Assembly (NCBI RefSeq): GCF_028290025.1
Contig: NZ_JAQGKQ010000090.1
Span: forward strand, 1 to 59,113
DNA: 59,113 bases
Origin: Cypionkella sp.
GTDB taxonomy: Bacteria; Pseudomonadota; Alphaproteobacteria; Rhodobacterales; Rhodobacteraceae
Direction: 5' to 3'
Under the pieces are notes generated by a model that saw only the letters and a program-made list of their open reading frames with translations, was not told the DNA's origin and searched no databases. The translations under genes and the position numbers were made by a program. Of this stretch, positions 49,552 through 59,113 are shown piece after piece (positions within the stretch are counted from its first letter, which is position 1; every line of letters starts with the position of its first letter).

Positions 49552-51129
49552 TTGAAAATAGGTGCGTTGAGCGAGATTTATGCGGGCGAGAACCGGGTGG
49601 CGATGACACCGGAATCCGCGCTGCAACTGGTGAAACTGGGCCACGCTTGTGTCATTCAGGCCGGGGCGGGGACGCGGGCGGGGTTTTCGGACGCGCTTTA
49701 TACATCGGCCGGGGTAGAGGTTTTGCCGGATGCGGCGGCGGTGATTGCGGCGGCTGACGTACTGGTCAAAGTGCGCGGGCCGGAAGTGGCTGAGGCCGAG
49801 GCTTTGCGCGACGGGCAAACGCTGATCTCGATGTTCTGGCCGGCGCAGAACCCGGACTTGCTGGAGATCGTCAAGGCATGCGGTGCGACCGTGGTGGCGA
49901 TGGACATGGTGCCGCGCATCAGCCGCGCGCAGAAAATGGACGCGCTGTCGTCGATGGCGAATATCGCGGGCTATCGTGCGGTGATCGAGGCGGGCTCGAA
50001 CTTCGGGCGGTTTTTCACCGGCCAAGTCACAGCGGCGGGCAAGGTTCCGCCCGCGAAAGTGCTGGTTGTGGGCGCTGGCGTGGCGGGGCTTGCAGCGATT
50101 GGCACCTCGGTCAGTCTTGGCGCGATTGTCTATGCGTTCGACGTGCGCCCCGAAGTTGCCGAGCAGATCGAGTCGATGGGCGCGAGTTTCGTGTATCTAG
50201 AGTTCGACGCCAGCGAATTGCCCGATGGTGCAGCGACGGGCGGTTATGCGGCGCCCTCGACCCCGGCGTTTCAGGCCAAGCAGCTGGCCAAGTTCCGCGA
50301 ATTGGCACCTGAAATTGATATCGTCATCACCACCGCTTTGATCCCCGGACGGCCCGCGCCGAAGCTGTGGACCGCCGATATGGTGTCGATGATGAAGCCG
50401 GGTTCGGTGGTGGTGGACCTTGCCGCCGAGCGTGGTGGCAACTGCGATCTGACGGTGATGGATCAGAAGATCGTCAGCGATAATGGCGTGACGATTGTTG
50501 GCTATACCGATTTCCCAAGCCGGATGGCAGCGCAGGCATCTACGCTTTACTCTAACAATATCAGGCATATGCTGGCCGATCTTACACCAAAGAAAGACGG
50601 TGTGATTGATCACAATATGGGCGATGACGTGATCCGTGGCGCGACTGTCGCCAAGGCGCATGAGATCACCTATCCGCCGCCGCCGCCGAAGATCGCGGCG
50701 ATTGCGGTGCAGAAGCCGAAGGAGAAGGTGAAGGAACTGACTCCGGTTGAGAAACGCGCGGCAGAGGTCGCGGCGTTTAAGCATCAGACCCGCAATCAGG
50801 TGGGGATGCTGGTGATCGGTGGCGGGCTGATCTTGCTCGCCGGGCTTTATGCACCTGCTGCGTTCATGTCGCATTTTATCGTATTTGTGCTGTCGGTTTA
50901 TGTCGGCGTGCAGGTAATCTGGAACGTCTCGCACAGCCTGCACACGCCGCTGATGGCGATCACCAATGCGATTTCGTCGATCATCATCTTGGGCGCGCTG
51001 ATGCAAATCGGCTCGGGCAGTTGGCTGGTGACAGTGCTTGGCGCTTTGGCGGTGTTCATGGCGGGGATCAACATTTTTGGTGGCTTTATGGTCACAAGGC
51101 GCATGCTTGCCATGTTCCAAAAGTCGTAG
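49552..51129 (+). CDS. pntA: Proton-translocating NAD(P) transhydrogenase subunit alpha
   Basis: The 525-residue protein contains the NAD(H)-binding domain I ([58 protein letters not shown]) up to about residue 380, a charged linker, and four membrane helices at the C-terminus ([20 protein letters not shown] onward). This is the E. coli PntA layout, alpha1 and alpha2 fused. The start is TTG 49552 after GGGGG; no better initiator is in frame. With PntB it makes NADPH from NADH using the proton gradient. Confidence 0.92.
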   Translation: MKIGALSEIYAGENRVAMTPESALQLVKLGHACVIQAGAGTRAGFSDALYTSAGVEVLPDAAAVIAAADVLVKVRGPEVAEAEALRDGQTLISMFWPAQNPDLLEIVKACGATVVAMDMVPRISRAQKMDALSSMANIAGYRAVIEAGSNFGRFFTGQVTAAGKVPPAKVLVVGAGVAGLAAIGTSVSLGAIVYAFDVRPEVAEQIESMGASFVYLEFDASELPDGAATGGYAAPSTPAFQAKQLAKFRELAPEIDIVITTALIPGRPAPKLWTADMVSMMKPGSVVVDLAAERGGNCDLTVMDQKIVSDNGVTIVGYTDFPSRMAAQASTLYSNNIRHMLADLTPKKDGVIDHNMGDDVIRGATVAKAHEITYPPPPPKIAAIAVQKPKEKVKELTPVEKRAAEVAAFKHQTRNQVGMLVIGGGLILLAGLYAPAAFMSHFIVFVLSVYVGVQVIWNVSHSLHTPLMAITNAISSIIILGALMQIGSGSWLVTVLGALAVFMAGINIFGGFMVTRRMLAMFQKS

Positions 51130-51141
51130 GGGAGCGCGCAG

Positions 51142-52575
51142 ATGGAATATGGATTCACCACGGCGGCCTATGTGGTCGCAGCCGTTTTGTTCATTCAGTC
51201 GCTCGGCGGGCTTTCGGGGCAGGAAAGCGCCAAGCGCGCGGTTTGGTATGGTATTGTCGGCATGGCGCTGGCGGTTGCGGCGACGCTTTATGGGCCGGGG
51301 GCGAGTAACTGGCTGATTTCGCTGGTTATGATCGCGGCGGGCGGTGCGATTGGCTGGGTTGTCGCCCAGCGCGTGCAGATGACAGAAATGCCGCAACTGG
51401 TGGCGGCGATGCATTCGCTTGTCGGTCTGGCTGCGGTGTTCATCGGATACAATACGCATATTGAGATGGTGCGGGTGGCGGGCATGGACGAGGCCGCGCG
51501 TGCAGCTTTGAACGGTTTTGCCGCCGTGATCGCGCATAAATCCGGCGTCGAGGTGTCGATCCTGCGGGTTGAGACTTTCCTTGGCGTGTTCATTGGCGCG
51601 GTGACGTTTACCGGATCGGTGATTGCGTTTGGTAAGCTTGCGGGCAAGGTTGACGGTAAGGCGAAGAAGCTGCCGGGCGGGCATCTGCTGAACGCCACGG
51701 CGGCGATTGTGTCGCTGGTTTTGCTGGTGGTTTATCTGCAAACCGGGTCAAGCTTGGCGCTGCTGGGGATGACTTTGGCTGCCTTGTTCATCGGCTATCA
51801 CCTGATCCTGGGCATCGGCGGCGCGGATATGCCGGTGGTGGTGTCGATGCTGAACAGCTATTCCGGCTGGGCGGCGGCGGCGATTGGTTTCTCGCTGTCG
51901 AATGATTTGCTGATCGTTGTCGGCGCGCTGGTGGGATCTTCGGGGGCGATCCTGTCGTATATCATGTGTAAAGCTATGAACCGGTCGTTTATTTCGGTGA
52001 TCTTGGGCGGCTTTGGTGGCACCACCGGGCCGGCGATGGAGGTCACGGGCGAGCAGGTGGCGATTGATGCCGATGGCGTCGCCGCGCTGTTGAACGACGC
52101 CGATAGCATCATCATCATTCCGGGCTACGGCATGGCGGTGGCGCAGGCGCAGCAATCGGTGTCGGAACTGACGCGGAAGTTGCGGGCGGCGGGCAAGAAT
52201 GTGCGCTTTGCGATCCATCCGGTTGCGGGGCGGTTGCCGGGGCATATGAACGTGCTGTTGGCCGAGGCGAAGGTTCCTTATGATATCGTGCTGGAGATGG
52301 ACGAGATCAACGACGACTTCCCATCGACCGATGTGGCGATCGTTATTGGCTCGAATGACATCGTTAATCCGGCAGCGCAGGAAGATCCGAATAGCCCGAT
52401 TGCGGGGATGCCGGTGTTGGAGTGCTGGAAGGCCAAGCAGGTTATCGTGTCTAAGCGTGGGCAGGGAACGGGGTATTCTGGCATTGAGAACCCGTTGTTT
52501 TACAAAGAGAATACCCGGATGTTCTATGGCGATGCGAAGAAATCTTTGGATGCGTTGCTGCCGCTGATTGAATGA
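51142..52575 (+). CDS. pntB: Proton-translocating NAD(P) transhydrogenase subunit beta
   Basis: The 477-residue protein has eight to nine membrane helices in residues 1-265 and the NADP(H)-binding domain III after that: [92 protein letters not shown]. It starts 12 bp after pntA with GGGGAG upstream, so the two are one operon. A terminator follows. Confidence 0.95.
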   Translation: MEYGFTTAAYVVAAVLFIQSLGGLSGQESAKRAVWYGIVGMALAVAATLYGPGASNWLISLVMIAAGGAIGWVVAQRVQMTEMPQLVAAMHSLVGLAAVFIGYNTHIEMVRVAGMDEAARAALNGFAAVIAHKSGVEVSILRVETFLGVFIGAVTFTGSVIAFGKLAGKVDGKAKKLPGGHLLNATAAIVSLVLLVVYLQTGSSLALLGMTLAALFIGYHLILGIGGADMPVVVSMLNSYSGWAAAAIGFSLSNDLLIVVGALVGSSGAILSYIMCKAMNRSFISVILGGFGGTTGPAMEVTGEQVAIDADGVAALLNDADSIIIIPGYGMAVAQAQQSVSELTRKLRAAGKNVRFAIHPVAGRLPGHMNVLLAEAKVPYDIVLEMDEINDDFPSTDVAIVIGSNDIVNPAAQEDPNSPIAGMPVLECWKAKQVIVSKRGQGTGYSGIENPLFYKENTRMFYGDAKKSLDALLPLIE

Positions 52576-52620
52576 ATAGGCGCGGGGAAGCACCTTCCCT
52601 GCCGTTGTCATACGACAAGA

Positions 52621-52645
52621 CCCCGGCCGAAACGCCGGGGTTTTG
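52621..52645 (+). terminator. Terminator after pntB
   Basis: CCCCGGC-cgaaac-GCCGGGGTTTTGCTTTT, 45 bases past the pntB stop. Confidence 0.88.
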
Positions 52646-52748
52646 CTTTTCTGCAACAGCGCCAGTGCATACCCCGGTATGCGTTGAAAACTCTGGTCAT
52701 CGCGGCGCGGACATTGCCTGATCGGGTCATATATCCTGACCTGAGGCG

Positions 52749-54026
52749 ATGATGACTGACGACCACCCCCTGCGCTATGCTTTGGTTAATGAATTACATG
52801 CCCGACCGTTTCCGGCGCTGAGCGCGCCCTCTATGGCGGCTTATATCGCGATTAAGGAACCGATTGCGGCGCACAGCCGGGATCGGGCTGCGGATCGGGC
52901 GCATTTACTGGCGCTGCTCGATCGCTATGGCTCGGCGCATCCGCAACCAGAGGCGACGCATTTCTCGGGCTTTTTGGGGCGGGCGGATTTGAAATGGGAA
53001 AGCCATACCGAGTTCGTGACCTATTCGGCGTTCACGCCCGGTCTGTCTGCGCGGGCGTTTGACCCGTCAGAGATGGAGGTTTTTGCCGATGCGTGGCTCG
53101 CGGATGCGCCGGGCAAGCGGCTGGCGGCGGTGCTGGTCCGGGTTGAGGTGATGGAAGACGAGGCCGCGATGCTCGCCAAGCTGGAGGACTGGTTTGTGCC
53201 GGAAAGCCTTGCGGTGGCGCGGGTTGTGGACGGCGCCGCTGTGATCGCGGGCGATTTCAGGATTGATCCGGCGGGCAACATGCGGTTCGCGGTGTTCGTG
53301 CAGCCTGAAACTGGCGCGCGCAGGGTGGGGCGGATTGTGCAACGGTTGTGCGAGATTGAGACTTATCGCGCCATGTCGATGCTGGGCTTGATGCGCGCGC
53401 GGGGGCTGACGGAGCGGCTGAACGCGCTCGACCCTCGTCTGTCGGCGCTGGTGTCCGGCTTGGATGGCGTATCGCGGCCTGCGGAGGCAGCTTTGCATGA
53501 ATTGCTGGCGATTTCGGCGGAGTTGGAAAGCCTCGCGGTGCAGCATTCGTTCAGGTTTGGTGCTACGGGCGCGTATGAAGCCATTGTGAACCAGCGGATT
53601 TTGGCACTGCGCGAGGAGCGTGTGCAGGGGCGGCAGACCTTTGGCGAGTTTATGATGCGGCGCTATGATCCGGCGATGCGGACGGTGAAATCTGCCGAAG
53701 CGCGGCTGCGGTCGATGGCGGAACGCGCGCAGCGGGCGGCGGAATTGTTGCGCACCCGGGTTGATGTCGAACGCCAAGCGCAGAACCAGATGCTGCTGGA
53801 AAGCATGGACCGACGTGCCGATATGGCCCTGCGGTTGCAGCATACGGTTGAGGGGCTGTCGGTGGTGGCGATCAGCTATTACGCGGTATCGCTGGCGGCT
53901 TATATCGCCGATCCGGTGATTGAACGGCTTGGCGTTTCCAAGGGGGTGGGTATGGCTGCGCTGACGCCGCTGGTGGTGCTGGCAGTGTGGGGGGCGTTGC
54001 GGCGGATCAAGGCGCGGATGCTTTGA
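52749..54026 (+). CDS. DUF3422-family membrane protein
   Basis: The 425-residue protein matches DUF3422: DDHPLRYALVNELHARPFPALSAP at the start, HFSGFLGRADLKWESHTEFVTYSAF, WLADAPGKRLAAVLVRVE, and two C-terminal membrane spans (VVAISYYAVSLAAYIADPVI; GMAALTPLVVLAVWGAL) separated by a short loop. A long helical region (residues 300-370) precedes the spans. Function is unknown; the membrane end suggests an anchored cytoplasmic protein. ATG 52749 and 52752 are adjacent; either may be used. Confidence 0.87.
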   Translation: MMTDDHPLRYALVNELHARPFPALSAPSMAAYIAIKEPIAAHSRDRAADRAHLLALLDRYGSAHPQPEATHFSGFLGRADLKWESHTEFVTYSAFTPGLSARAFDPSEMEVFADAWLADAPGKRLAAVLVRVEVMEDEAAMLAKLEDWFVPESLAVARVVDGAAVIAGDFRIDPAGNMRFAVFVQPETGARRVGRIVQRLCEIETYRAMSMLGLMRARGLTERLNALDPRLSALVSGLDGVSRPAEAALHELLAISAELESLAVQHSFRFGATGAYEAIVNQRILALREERVQGRQTFGEFMMRRYDPAMRTVKSAEARLRSMAERAQRAAELLRTRVDVERQAQNQMLLESMDRRADMALRLQHTVEGLSVVAISYYAVSLAAYIADPVIERLGVSKGVGMAALTPLVVLAVWGALRRIKARML

Positions 54027-54028
54027 TC

Positions 54029-54958
54029 CTACACGCTGATCTCACCGCAAAGATTGCGGCTTAGGGCGGCGTTGCGTTTGGGTTTCGGCAGGCTTAAAAC
54101 ATGCGAAAGCTTGGCATAGGCGGCCTCGGGCGTCATATCACCGCCGTCGATCACCCCGGTTTCAACCAGCAGATTACCGGCGGCATAGCTGCCCAAGCTC
54201 ACGCCGCCTTCGGGGCACTGGCTGACCGCGATGATCGGCGTGGCTTTGCTTTGGGCGTGTGCCAAGGCTTTGCGCAGGGCAGGGCTGTCGGGGATGGTGC
54301 CCGTGCCAAACACCCGCAGCACCACGGCGTCTAACGTCATCAGCGCGTGGCACAGCATGGCTTCGGATTGACCGGGGGCCATGCTGAGAATACCGATCTC
54401 GGCGGGCAAATAGGGTGTGAGCCGCAAGGTCGGGCTGGTTTGCCGGGGCGGCATGGTGCCGGGGCTGGCGGTGAAAGCATCGAGCGCATTGCTGTCGGTT
54501 TTGCGCAGCCTCGCACCGTGTAACAGTTGGCCCGCAAACTGCACCCAGACGCCGGGTTGGGCGGTCTCAACGGCTTTCAGCGCGCCCGAAAGGTTCTGCA
54601 AAGCGTCAGATTGCGGATGGCTTAGGATGCGCATCGACCCCGTCAGGATCACCGGGCGACGCAAGCCTGCCAAGGCAAAGCACAGGGCGGCTGCGGTGAA
54701 CGCCAAAGTATCAGTGCCGTGGGTGACAATGAAGCCGTTGTAATCGCTGTGATTATCGGCAATCGCTTGGGCGATGCGGCTCCAGTCGGCGGGGGTGATC
54801 TGGGCAGAATCAATCAGCGGCAGCAACGGCAGCAGCTTTACCTTCGGCACACCGATGCTGTGCAGTGCAGCCTCTATCACGCCCTCAGCCGGGGCATAGC
54901 CCGCCGCCGTTTGCACCATACCGATGGTGCCGCCCGTGTGGATTACCAGAAGTTTCAT
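54029..54958 (-). CDS. L-asparaginase (type II-like)
   Basis: The 309-residue enzyme has the amidase signatures IHTGGTIGMV (nucleophile Thr11) and VTHGTDTLAFTAAALCFAL near residue 80 with Thr-Asp and the later Lys region. It hydrolyses L-asparagine to aspartate and ammonia. No signal peptide is present, so it is probably cytoplasmic. It begins 6 bp after the oligopeptide permease gene, at the end of an ABC operon, suggesting that imported asparagine-containing peptides feed it. Confidence 0.85.
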   Translation of the reverse strand: MKLLVIHTGGTIGMVQTAAGYAPAEGVIEAALHSIGVPKVKLLPLLPLIDSAQITPADWSRIAQAIADNHSDYNGFIVTHGTDTLAFTAAALCFALAGLRRPVILTGSMRILSHPQSDALQNLSGALKAVETAQPGVWVQFAGQLLHGARLRKTDSNALDAFTASPGTMPPRQTSPTLRLTPYLPAEIGILSMAPGQSEAMLCHALMTLDAVVLRVFGTGTIPDSPALRKALAHAQSKATPIIAVSQCPEGGVSLGSYAAGNLLVETGVIDGGDMTPEAAYAKLSHVLSLPKPKRNAALSRNLCGEISV

Positions 54959-54964
54959 GCCCGC

Positions 54965-55876
54965 TCAACGTCCCCGGATGCGCGGGTCCAAAGCATCGCG
55001 CAGACCGTCGCCGATATAGTTCACCGACAGCACCGTCAACGAGATAGCAAGCCCGGGCCAGATCACCCGCTCAGGATAGACCTGCATATAGGACAGGCCA
55101 TCATAGAGCAGACGGCCCCAAGTCGGGAAATCGGGCGGGAAGCCGAGGCCAAGGAACGAGAGCACGGATTCGGTGATGATCGCTTCGGCAATCCCGAGCG
55201 TCGCCGCCACCATAACCGGCGAGACCACATTCGGTAGGATATGCCGCGTGATGATCCGCCGTGACGCCGAACCAATCGAGCGGGCGGCCAGCACGTATTC
55301 GCGTTCCTTCAGCGCCAACACCTCGCCCCGCACGATCCGGGCGGCTTGCATCCAAGAGGTGATGCCGATGGCGAACACGATCAGGGTGAACGCGCCGAGT
55401 TCCGGCCCGAGGATGCTCGCCGTGCGGTCGCGGAACAGCATCATAATGACCAGCAGTAGGGGGACCAGGGGCAGGGCGAGAAACATATCCGTCAGCCGCA
55501 TCAGCGGGCCGTCGAGGCGACGGTAATAGCCTGCGAGCACACCGATCAGCGTGCCGAAAACGATGGCGATCATCATGGCGACGAAACCCACGGCTAGGCT
55601 AACTTTCCCCGCTTGGATCATCCGTTGCAGCATATCGCGGCCCAAATGATCGCTGCCCAATGGGAAGCGCAACGATGGGCCTTTGTTCTTCGACTTGATC
55701 GCCTCAACCACCGTCAGCTTTTCGGGGTGCCAAAGGTAGGGGCCGATTACCACGGCGAGGATCAGCAAAGACAGCACCACAAGACCGAACACCGCGCCCT
55801 TGTGGCTGCGGAATTGCGCCCAAATCGCGCGGGCGGCGCTTTCGGGTTTCGGGATGACGATTGCGGCCTCAGTCAT
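54965..55876 (-). CDS. Oligopeptide/dipeptide ABC transporter permease (DppC/OppC-like)
   Basis: The 303-residue protein has the OppC N-terminal extension and six membrane helices: HKGAVFGLVVLSLLILAVVIGPYLW, FPLGSDHLGRDMLQRMIQAGKVSLAVGFVAMMIAIVFGTLIGVLAGYY, and the EAA-type loop VAATLGIAEAIITESVLSFLGLGFPPDFPTWGRLL. I take ATG 55876 (MTEAAIVIP), which overlaps the upstream permease stop by eight bases. Confidence 0.9.
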   Translation of the reverse strand: MTEAAIVIPKPESAARAIWAQFRSHKGAVFGLVVLSLLILAVVIGPYLWHPEKLTVVEAIKSKNKGPSLRFPLGSDHLGRDMLQRMIQAGKVSLAVGFVAMMIAIVFGTLIGVLAGYYRRLDGPLMRLTDMFLALPLVPLLLVIMMLFRDRTASILGPELGAFTLIVFAIGITSWMQAARIVRGEVLALKEREYVLAARSIGSASRRIITRHILPNVVSPVMVAATLGIAEAIITESVLSFLGLGFPPDFPTWGRLLYDGLSYMQVYPERVIWPGLAISLTVLSVNYIGDGLRDALDPRIRGR

Positions 55877-56876
55877 AGCGAATCCTCGGGTCAAGCAGGC
55901 CGTAAAGCACATCGGCGATCAGGTTGAAGGTGACGATCAACACGGCGAAGATGAAGGCGAGGGTTTGCACCATCGGCAGATCGCTGGCGTGGATAGCGCC
56001 GATCAGGGCCGCCCCAATGCCGTTCACCCCGAACAGATTTTCGGTGATGATAGCGCCTCCGAAAATCGACGGGATACCGAGCGCGATCACCGTTACCACC
56101 GGGATCATCGAGTTGCGCAGCACGTGTTTCAGCACCACCACCCGCTCGGTCAAACCCTTAGCGCGGGCGGTGCGGACGTAATCCATCCCCATGTTATCGA
56201 GCATAGATGAGCGCATATAGCGGCTGATCACGGCGGCATTGGCGAGGCCCAGCGTCATCACTGGCATCGCCATTTGCTGCAACTGTTTGACGAAACTCGC
56301 CCAATCGGTGACATGCAGGTTGGTGTCATATTTGGTCGGAAACCAGCCGAGCGTGACGGCGAAGATGATGATGATCAGGGTGCCGGAAAAGAACGTCGGC
56401 ACCGAAAAGCCGATCATCGCGATCAGGGTGCCGAGTTGGTCGAACAGCGAATACTGGCGGTAGGCGGAGTAAATGCCGATTGGCAACGCGATCAGGATGC
56501 CGACCAGATAGGCGGTGCCGATCACCGTCAGGGTTTGTGGGATGCGCTGGCCGATGATGGTGAACACTGGCGCGCGCGATTGCCAAGACAGGATGCGCTG
56601 TTCGCCGCCAGCCCATGACGTGCCGAACCAACCGTCGAATAATGTCACGGGCTCGACCCAGAAGAACTGCCGCAACCATAGGAAATAGCGGAAGAATACC
56701 GGCTGGTCGGCACCCAAAGCCTCAATCATTTTGCGGCGCACGTCGGGCGGGACGGTCAGCGGTATCTCGGACATTGGCGAGCCGGGCGCGAGATCGACCA
56801 GTAGAAAGATCACCAAACTGATGACCAGAAGCGTCGGGATGGCCAGCAGTAACCTGCGGAGCGTGAAGGTAAGCAT
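55869..56876 (-). CDS. Oligopeptide/dipeptide ABC transporter permease (DppB/OppB-like)
   Basis: The 335-residue permease starts MLTFTLRRLLLAIPTLLVISLVIFLLVDLAPGSP, the usual OppB opening, and has GTAYLVGILIALPIGIYSAYR, MPVMTLGLANAAVISRYMRSSMLDNMGMDYVRTARAKGL (EAA motif region) and FGVNGIGAALIGAIHASDLPMVQ. It pairs with the following OppC-like subunit. Confidence 0.9.
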   Translation of the reverse strand: MLTFTLRRLLLAIPTLLVISLVIFLLVDLAPGSPMSEIPLTVPPDVRRKMIEALGADQPVFFRYFLWLRQFFWVEPVTLFDGWFGTSWAGGEQRILSWQSRAPVFTIIGQRIPQTLTVIGTAYLVGILIALPIGIYSAYRQYSLFDQLGTLIAMIGFSVPTFFSGTLIIIIFAVTLGWFPTKYDTNLHVTDWASFVKQLQQMAMPVMTLGLANAAVISRYMRSSMLDNMGMDYVRTARAKGLTERVVVLKHVLRNSMIPVVTVIALGIPSIFGGAIITENLFGVNGIGAALIGAIHASDLPMVQTLAFIFAVLIVTFNLIADVLYGLLDPRIRYD

Positions 56877-56916
56877 GGCGGCTGCGCCTTTGGTCAGAAG
56901 TCAGGGGGGAAGGGGC

Positions 56917-56940
56917 GGCGGGGCCATCGCAGGCCCCGCC
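56917..56940 (-). terminator. Intercistronic hairpin after the binding-protein gene
   Basis: GGCGGGGCC and GGCCCCGCC form a perfect 9-bp stem around a six-base loop, ten bases after the substrate-binding-protein stop and 40 bases before the permease start. No T-run follows, so it probably protects the upstream message or reduces read-through, giving more binding protein than permease. Confidence 0.6.
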
Positions 56941-56950
56941 CTTGTTCAGA

Positions 56951-58651
56951 TCACTTCACGCGGAACCAGTCGGCGACGTTCCACATTTCCGAATCCCAAG
57001 CGTTGATTTTCACGCCGCCAAGGGTGTTGGAATGCGCCGACAACGTGCCACGGTGCACCAGCGGCACCACGACCATGCTGTCTTTCGTCACCATGTCATT
57101 GAGTTCTTTGGCAAGTTTCTGACGCTCTGCGACGTCCACGGTGGTGGACAGAACCTTGACCTTGGCGTCATAAGCCGGGTCGCAGAAGCGGTTCATGTTC
57201 TCGCCCTGCCATTGATTGTCAGGCGAAGGCGCGTTGACGCACTGGTATTGCGACAGATACGTCTCAGGATCGGTGCCGTCCGAGTTGTTGGCATACATCT
57301 CTACATCGGCGTAGAACTTTTGGAACGTGTCGGGTGAGCCTGCATCGCCGCCGAAGAACACCGACGGGTCGATAGCTTTCAGCTCTACATCGACGCCGAG
57401 TTCCGTCCACCAATCTTTGACCAAGGCTTGAAAGTCTTGCCGGATCGGGTTGACGGTGGATTGATAGAGGATGTGCAGCTTCTTGCCGTCTTTCTCACGG
57501 ATGCCATCAGCGCCCGGAACCCAGCCAGCCTCATCCAGCAGCTTTTTCGCGCCTTCCATGTCTTGCGCGATGCAGCCGGTGTTGTCAGATGCCCAAGCAG
57601 CAGGCGCAGGAATGACATTGCAGGTCGGCATACCGCCCGCGCCATAGCCTACGTCCGACAGGATTTGACGGTCGATGGCTTTCGACAAAGCGGTGCGAAC
57701 TTTGATATCCGACAGGATCGGGTGCGGATGCTTGACGGTCGCACGCTCACCTTCCGGCAGCGCCGGGTCAGGGTCGGTCATGTTCATCTCGATGCGCTCT
57801 ACCAGCGTGCCGAACGCCACCACGAACTCACCCTTGCCAGCCGCCGTCATTGAGGCTTGGCTGTCGGGCGGGATCTGAGTGTTCCACGCGTAATCGAACT
57901 CGCCGGTTTCCATCACGGCGCGGGCGGAGCCTTCAGCATCGCCGCCGCCTTTGATCACAGCACTCGCAAACGCCGGTTTCGCCGGATCGCGGTAGTTTTC
58001 GTTCATCGCCAAAGTCACGGTGTCATTGACGGTAAAGCCGGTGACTTTGAACGGGCCAGTGCCGATTGGCATGTTGTTCGGATCGGTGCAGGTCGGGGCC
58101 GCAGCACCTTGGCAAGCCGCAAACTGGGCCTTTTGCAGCAGCGGCGACAGCGCCCCAACGAAAGCGGTGTAGGGGTTCGGTTTCGGTCCGGTGAAGGTGA
58201 CTTTCACGGTTGAGGCATCGACAGCCTCTACCTTGGCCACGCTGTCAAACTTCGACAACTGCGCGCAGCCACCCGCTGGATCCATGCAATAGGCGGCGGT
58301 GAACACCGCGTCATCAGCGGTGACGGGCGAGCCATCCGACCATTTCAGATCGGGCAGCAGTTTCCATGTGATCGAGGTCAAATCAGCCGAGATACCGCCA
58401 TTTTCCAGCGTTGGTATTTCGGTCACAAGTTTCGGGATGATGTTGCCATCGGCGTCAAAGCCCGCCAGCGGCTCCAGCACCAGCGAGGCTGCGTAGACGT
58501 CCTTGGTGCCGGAAGACAGGAACGGGTTCATGATCGACACGGCCTGCGGGAAGGTGAATTTCACCTCACCATCAGTGCCGCGATCCGCGAAAGCGGCGGG
58601 CGCGAACGACAGCGCGCAGGCCGCCCCGAGAAGGGCTGTGGTCAGTTTCAT
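56951..58651 (-). CDS. Extracellular peptide-binding protein (SBP family 5)
   Basis: The 566-residue protein opens with a signal peptide (MKLTTALLGAACALSFAPAAFA-DR) and matches family 5 periplasmic binding proteins: PLAGFDADGNIIPKLVTEIPTL, WKLLPDLKWSDGSPVTADDAVFTAAYCMDP, IKVRTALSKAIDRQIL. It would capture peptides for the ABC importer encoded alongside. The start overlaps the upstream ATPase gene by four bases (ATGA). Confidence 0.9.
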   Translation of the reverse strand: MKLTTALLGAACALSFAPAAFADRGTDGEVKFTFPQAVSIMNPFLSSGTKDVYAASLVLEPLAGFDADGNIIPKLVTEIPTLENGGISADLTSITWKLLPDLKWSDGSPVTADDAVFTAAYCMDPAGGCAQLSKFDSVAKVEAVDASTVKVTFTGPKPNPYTAFVGALSPLLQKAQFAACQGAAAPTCTDPNNMPIGTGPFKVTGFTVNDTVTLAMNENYRDPAKPAFASAVIKGGGDAEGSARAVMETGEFDYAWNTQIPPDSQASMTAAGKGEFVVAFGTLVERIEMNMTDPDPALPEGERATVKHPHPILSDIKVRTALSKAIDRQILSDVGYGAGGMPTCNVIPAPAAWASDNTGCIAQDMEGAKKLLDEAGWVPGADGIREKDGKKLHILYQSTVNPIRQDFQALVKDWWTELGVDVELKAIDPSVFFGGDAGSPDTFQKFYADVEMYANNSDGTDPETYLSQYQCVNAPSPDNQWQGENMNRFCDPAYDAKVKVLSTTVDVAERQKLAKELNDMVTKDSMVVVPLVHRGTLSAHSNTLGGVKINAWDSEMWNVADWFRVK

Positions 58652-59113
58652 CGGTGTTCTCCTTGTTGATTAAGCTCTTTGGCCTCGGATTTACCGGTTG
58701 ATCCGGTTTTCGGCTGGTAGAGGAAGCAGGCGACGTGGCGGCCCGGCTCAACCTCTTGCAATTCGGGTTTTTCTAGGTGGCAACGCGCGAAAGCTTTCGG
58801 GCAACGCGTGCTGAAATTGCAGCCCTTGGGCGGGCGGGCAGGCGACGGCACATCGCCTTTCAGGATGATGCGGGGGCGACGGGCGAGCGAGGGGTCAGGC
58901 TCGTTCACTGCCGACAGCAGCGCCTCGGCATAAGGGTGCAGCGGCTTGGCGAACAGATCGTCGCGCGGGCTAAGTTCAGCGATGCGCCCAAGATACATCA
59001 CCGCCACCAGGTCGGCGAAATGACGCACCATCGATAGGTCATGCCAGATGAACAGATAGCTCAGCCCGAGCTTTTCTTGCAGGTATTACAACAGGTTAAC
59101 CACTTGGGCAAGG
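58648..59113 (-). pseudogene. Oligopeptide ABC transporter ATP-binding protein, C-terminal part with in-frame TAA (cut by window edge)
   Basis: Downstream of 59085 the frame reads YLQEKLGLSYLFIWHDLSMVRHFADLVAVMYLGRIAEL, then the oligopeptide-transporter C-terminal domain with CNFSTRCPKAFARCHLEKPEL. Upstream, LAQVVNLL is also typical, but a TAA at 59086-59088 falls between the two. The H-loop reads FIWHDL where FISHDL or FVSHDL is usual. The gene therefore appears broken here, either a real nonsense mutation or an error near the end of the sequence. The part with the Walker motifs is outside the window. The stop overlaps the binding-protein start. Confidence 0.7.

Noticed and set aside
50197..51741. 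514-codon minus-strand open frame opposite pntAB
   Set aside because: The translation is mostly Arg/His/Gln as expected from antisense of GC-rich membrane-protein genes, and pntAB are unambiguous.
1..59113. CRISPR array, tRNA or rRNA genes, insertion sequences
   Set aside because: No regularly spaced identical repeats, no tRNA cloverleaf or rRNA segment, and no transposase or integrase frame was recognised.

Overview
The window looks like chromosomal DNA of an alphaproteobacterium of the Rhodobacteraceae/Roseobacter type. The evidence is high GC with dense, often overlapping genes, the order isoaspartate methyltransferase-tolC-PopZ-like gene, a CarD regulator, proton-translocating transhydrogenase pntAB, DUF3422 and SIMPL proteins, and a dispersed family of short GCCTCCGGCGGG intergenic repeats. 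No rRNA, tRNA, CRISPR array, integrase or transposase was seen. Products are assigned from protein motifs and family resemblance read by eye; no database search was run.

Layout. 1-600: 5' part of an oligoendopeptidase F gene, cut by the window edge. 0.8-4.75 kb: an Anbu (proteasome-like) operon with circularly permuted ATP-grasp, alpha-E and transglutaminase genes. 4.86-11.2 kb: housekeeping genes (hydrolase, SCP2, TPR, SUV3-like helicase, S4 protein, 7Fe ferredoxin, CarD). 11.2-19.05 kb: CPA2 antiporter, a very large membrane protein that looks like a GspL/PilM-like plus GspC/PilP-like fusion, a SIMPL protein and MetY.

19.4-30.4 kb: a divergent cluster that reads as the aerobic 'hybrid' 2-aminobenzoyl-CoA (anthranilate) pathway. 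It holds a CoA ligase, a fused flavin monooxygenase/old-yellow-enzyme protein, beta-oxidation-type enzymes, a thioesterase, a Rid-family protein, a kynureninase-like PLP enzyme and a MarR regulator. The tryptophan-to-anthranilate genes (tryptophan 2,3-dioxygenase and kynureninase) lie 17-19 kb away at 46.8-49.2 kb. An 18-bp palindrome, AATTTCAAGCTTGAAATT, lies in the divergent promoter of the CoA cluster and recurs with one central change upstream of the kynureninase gene. This suggests one regulon, probably under the MarR protein, that carries tryptophan through anthranilate to central metabolism. I rate this the most interesting signal here.

30.4-45.4 kb: a PIMT-tolC-PopZ-like block, EF-P, an inositol-phosphatase-like gene, YgfZ with an MsbA-type exporter whose N-terminus carries a pentapeptide repeat, an aminotransferase, a GFA protein, an Stf0 sulfotransferase broken by an in-frame TGA, a DMT transporter, a glutamine-amidotransferase-like hydrolase, a HemG-like flavodoxin and a lyxose-isomerase-like protein. 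45.4-59.1 kb: an L,D-transpeptidase lipoprotein, the kyn genes, pntAB, DUF3422, and an oligopeptide ABC operon ending in an L-asparaginase gene. The ATPase gene of that operon, at the right edge, has an in-frame TAA.
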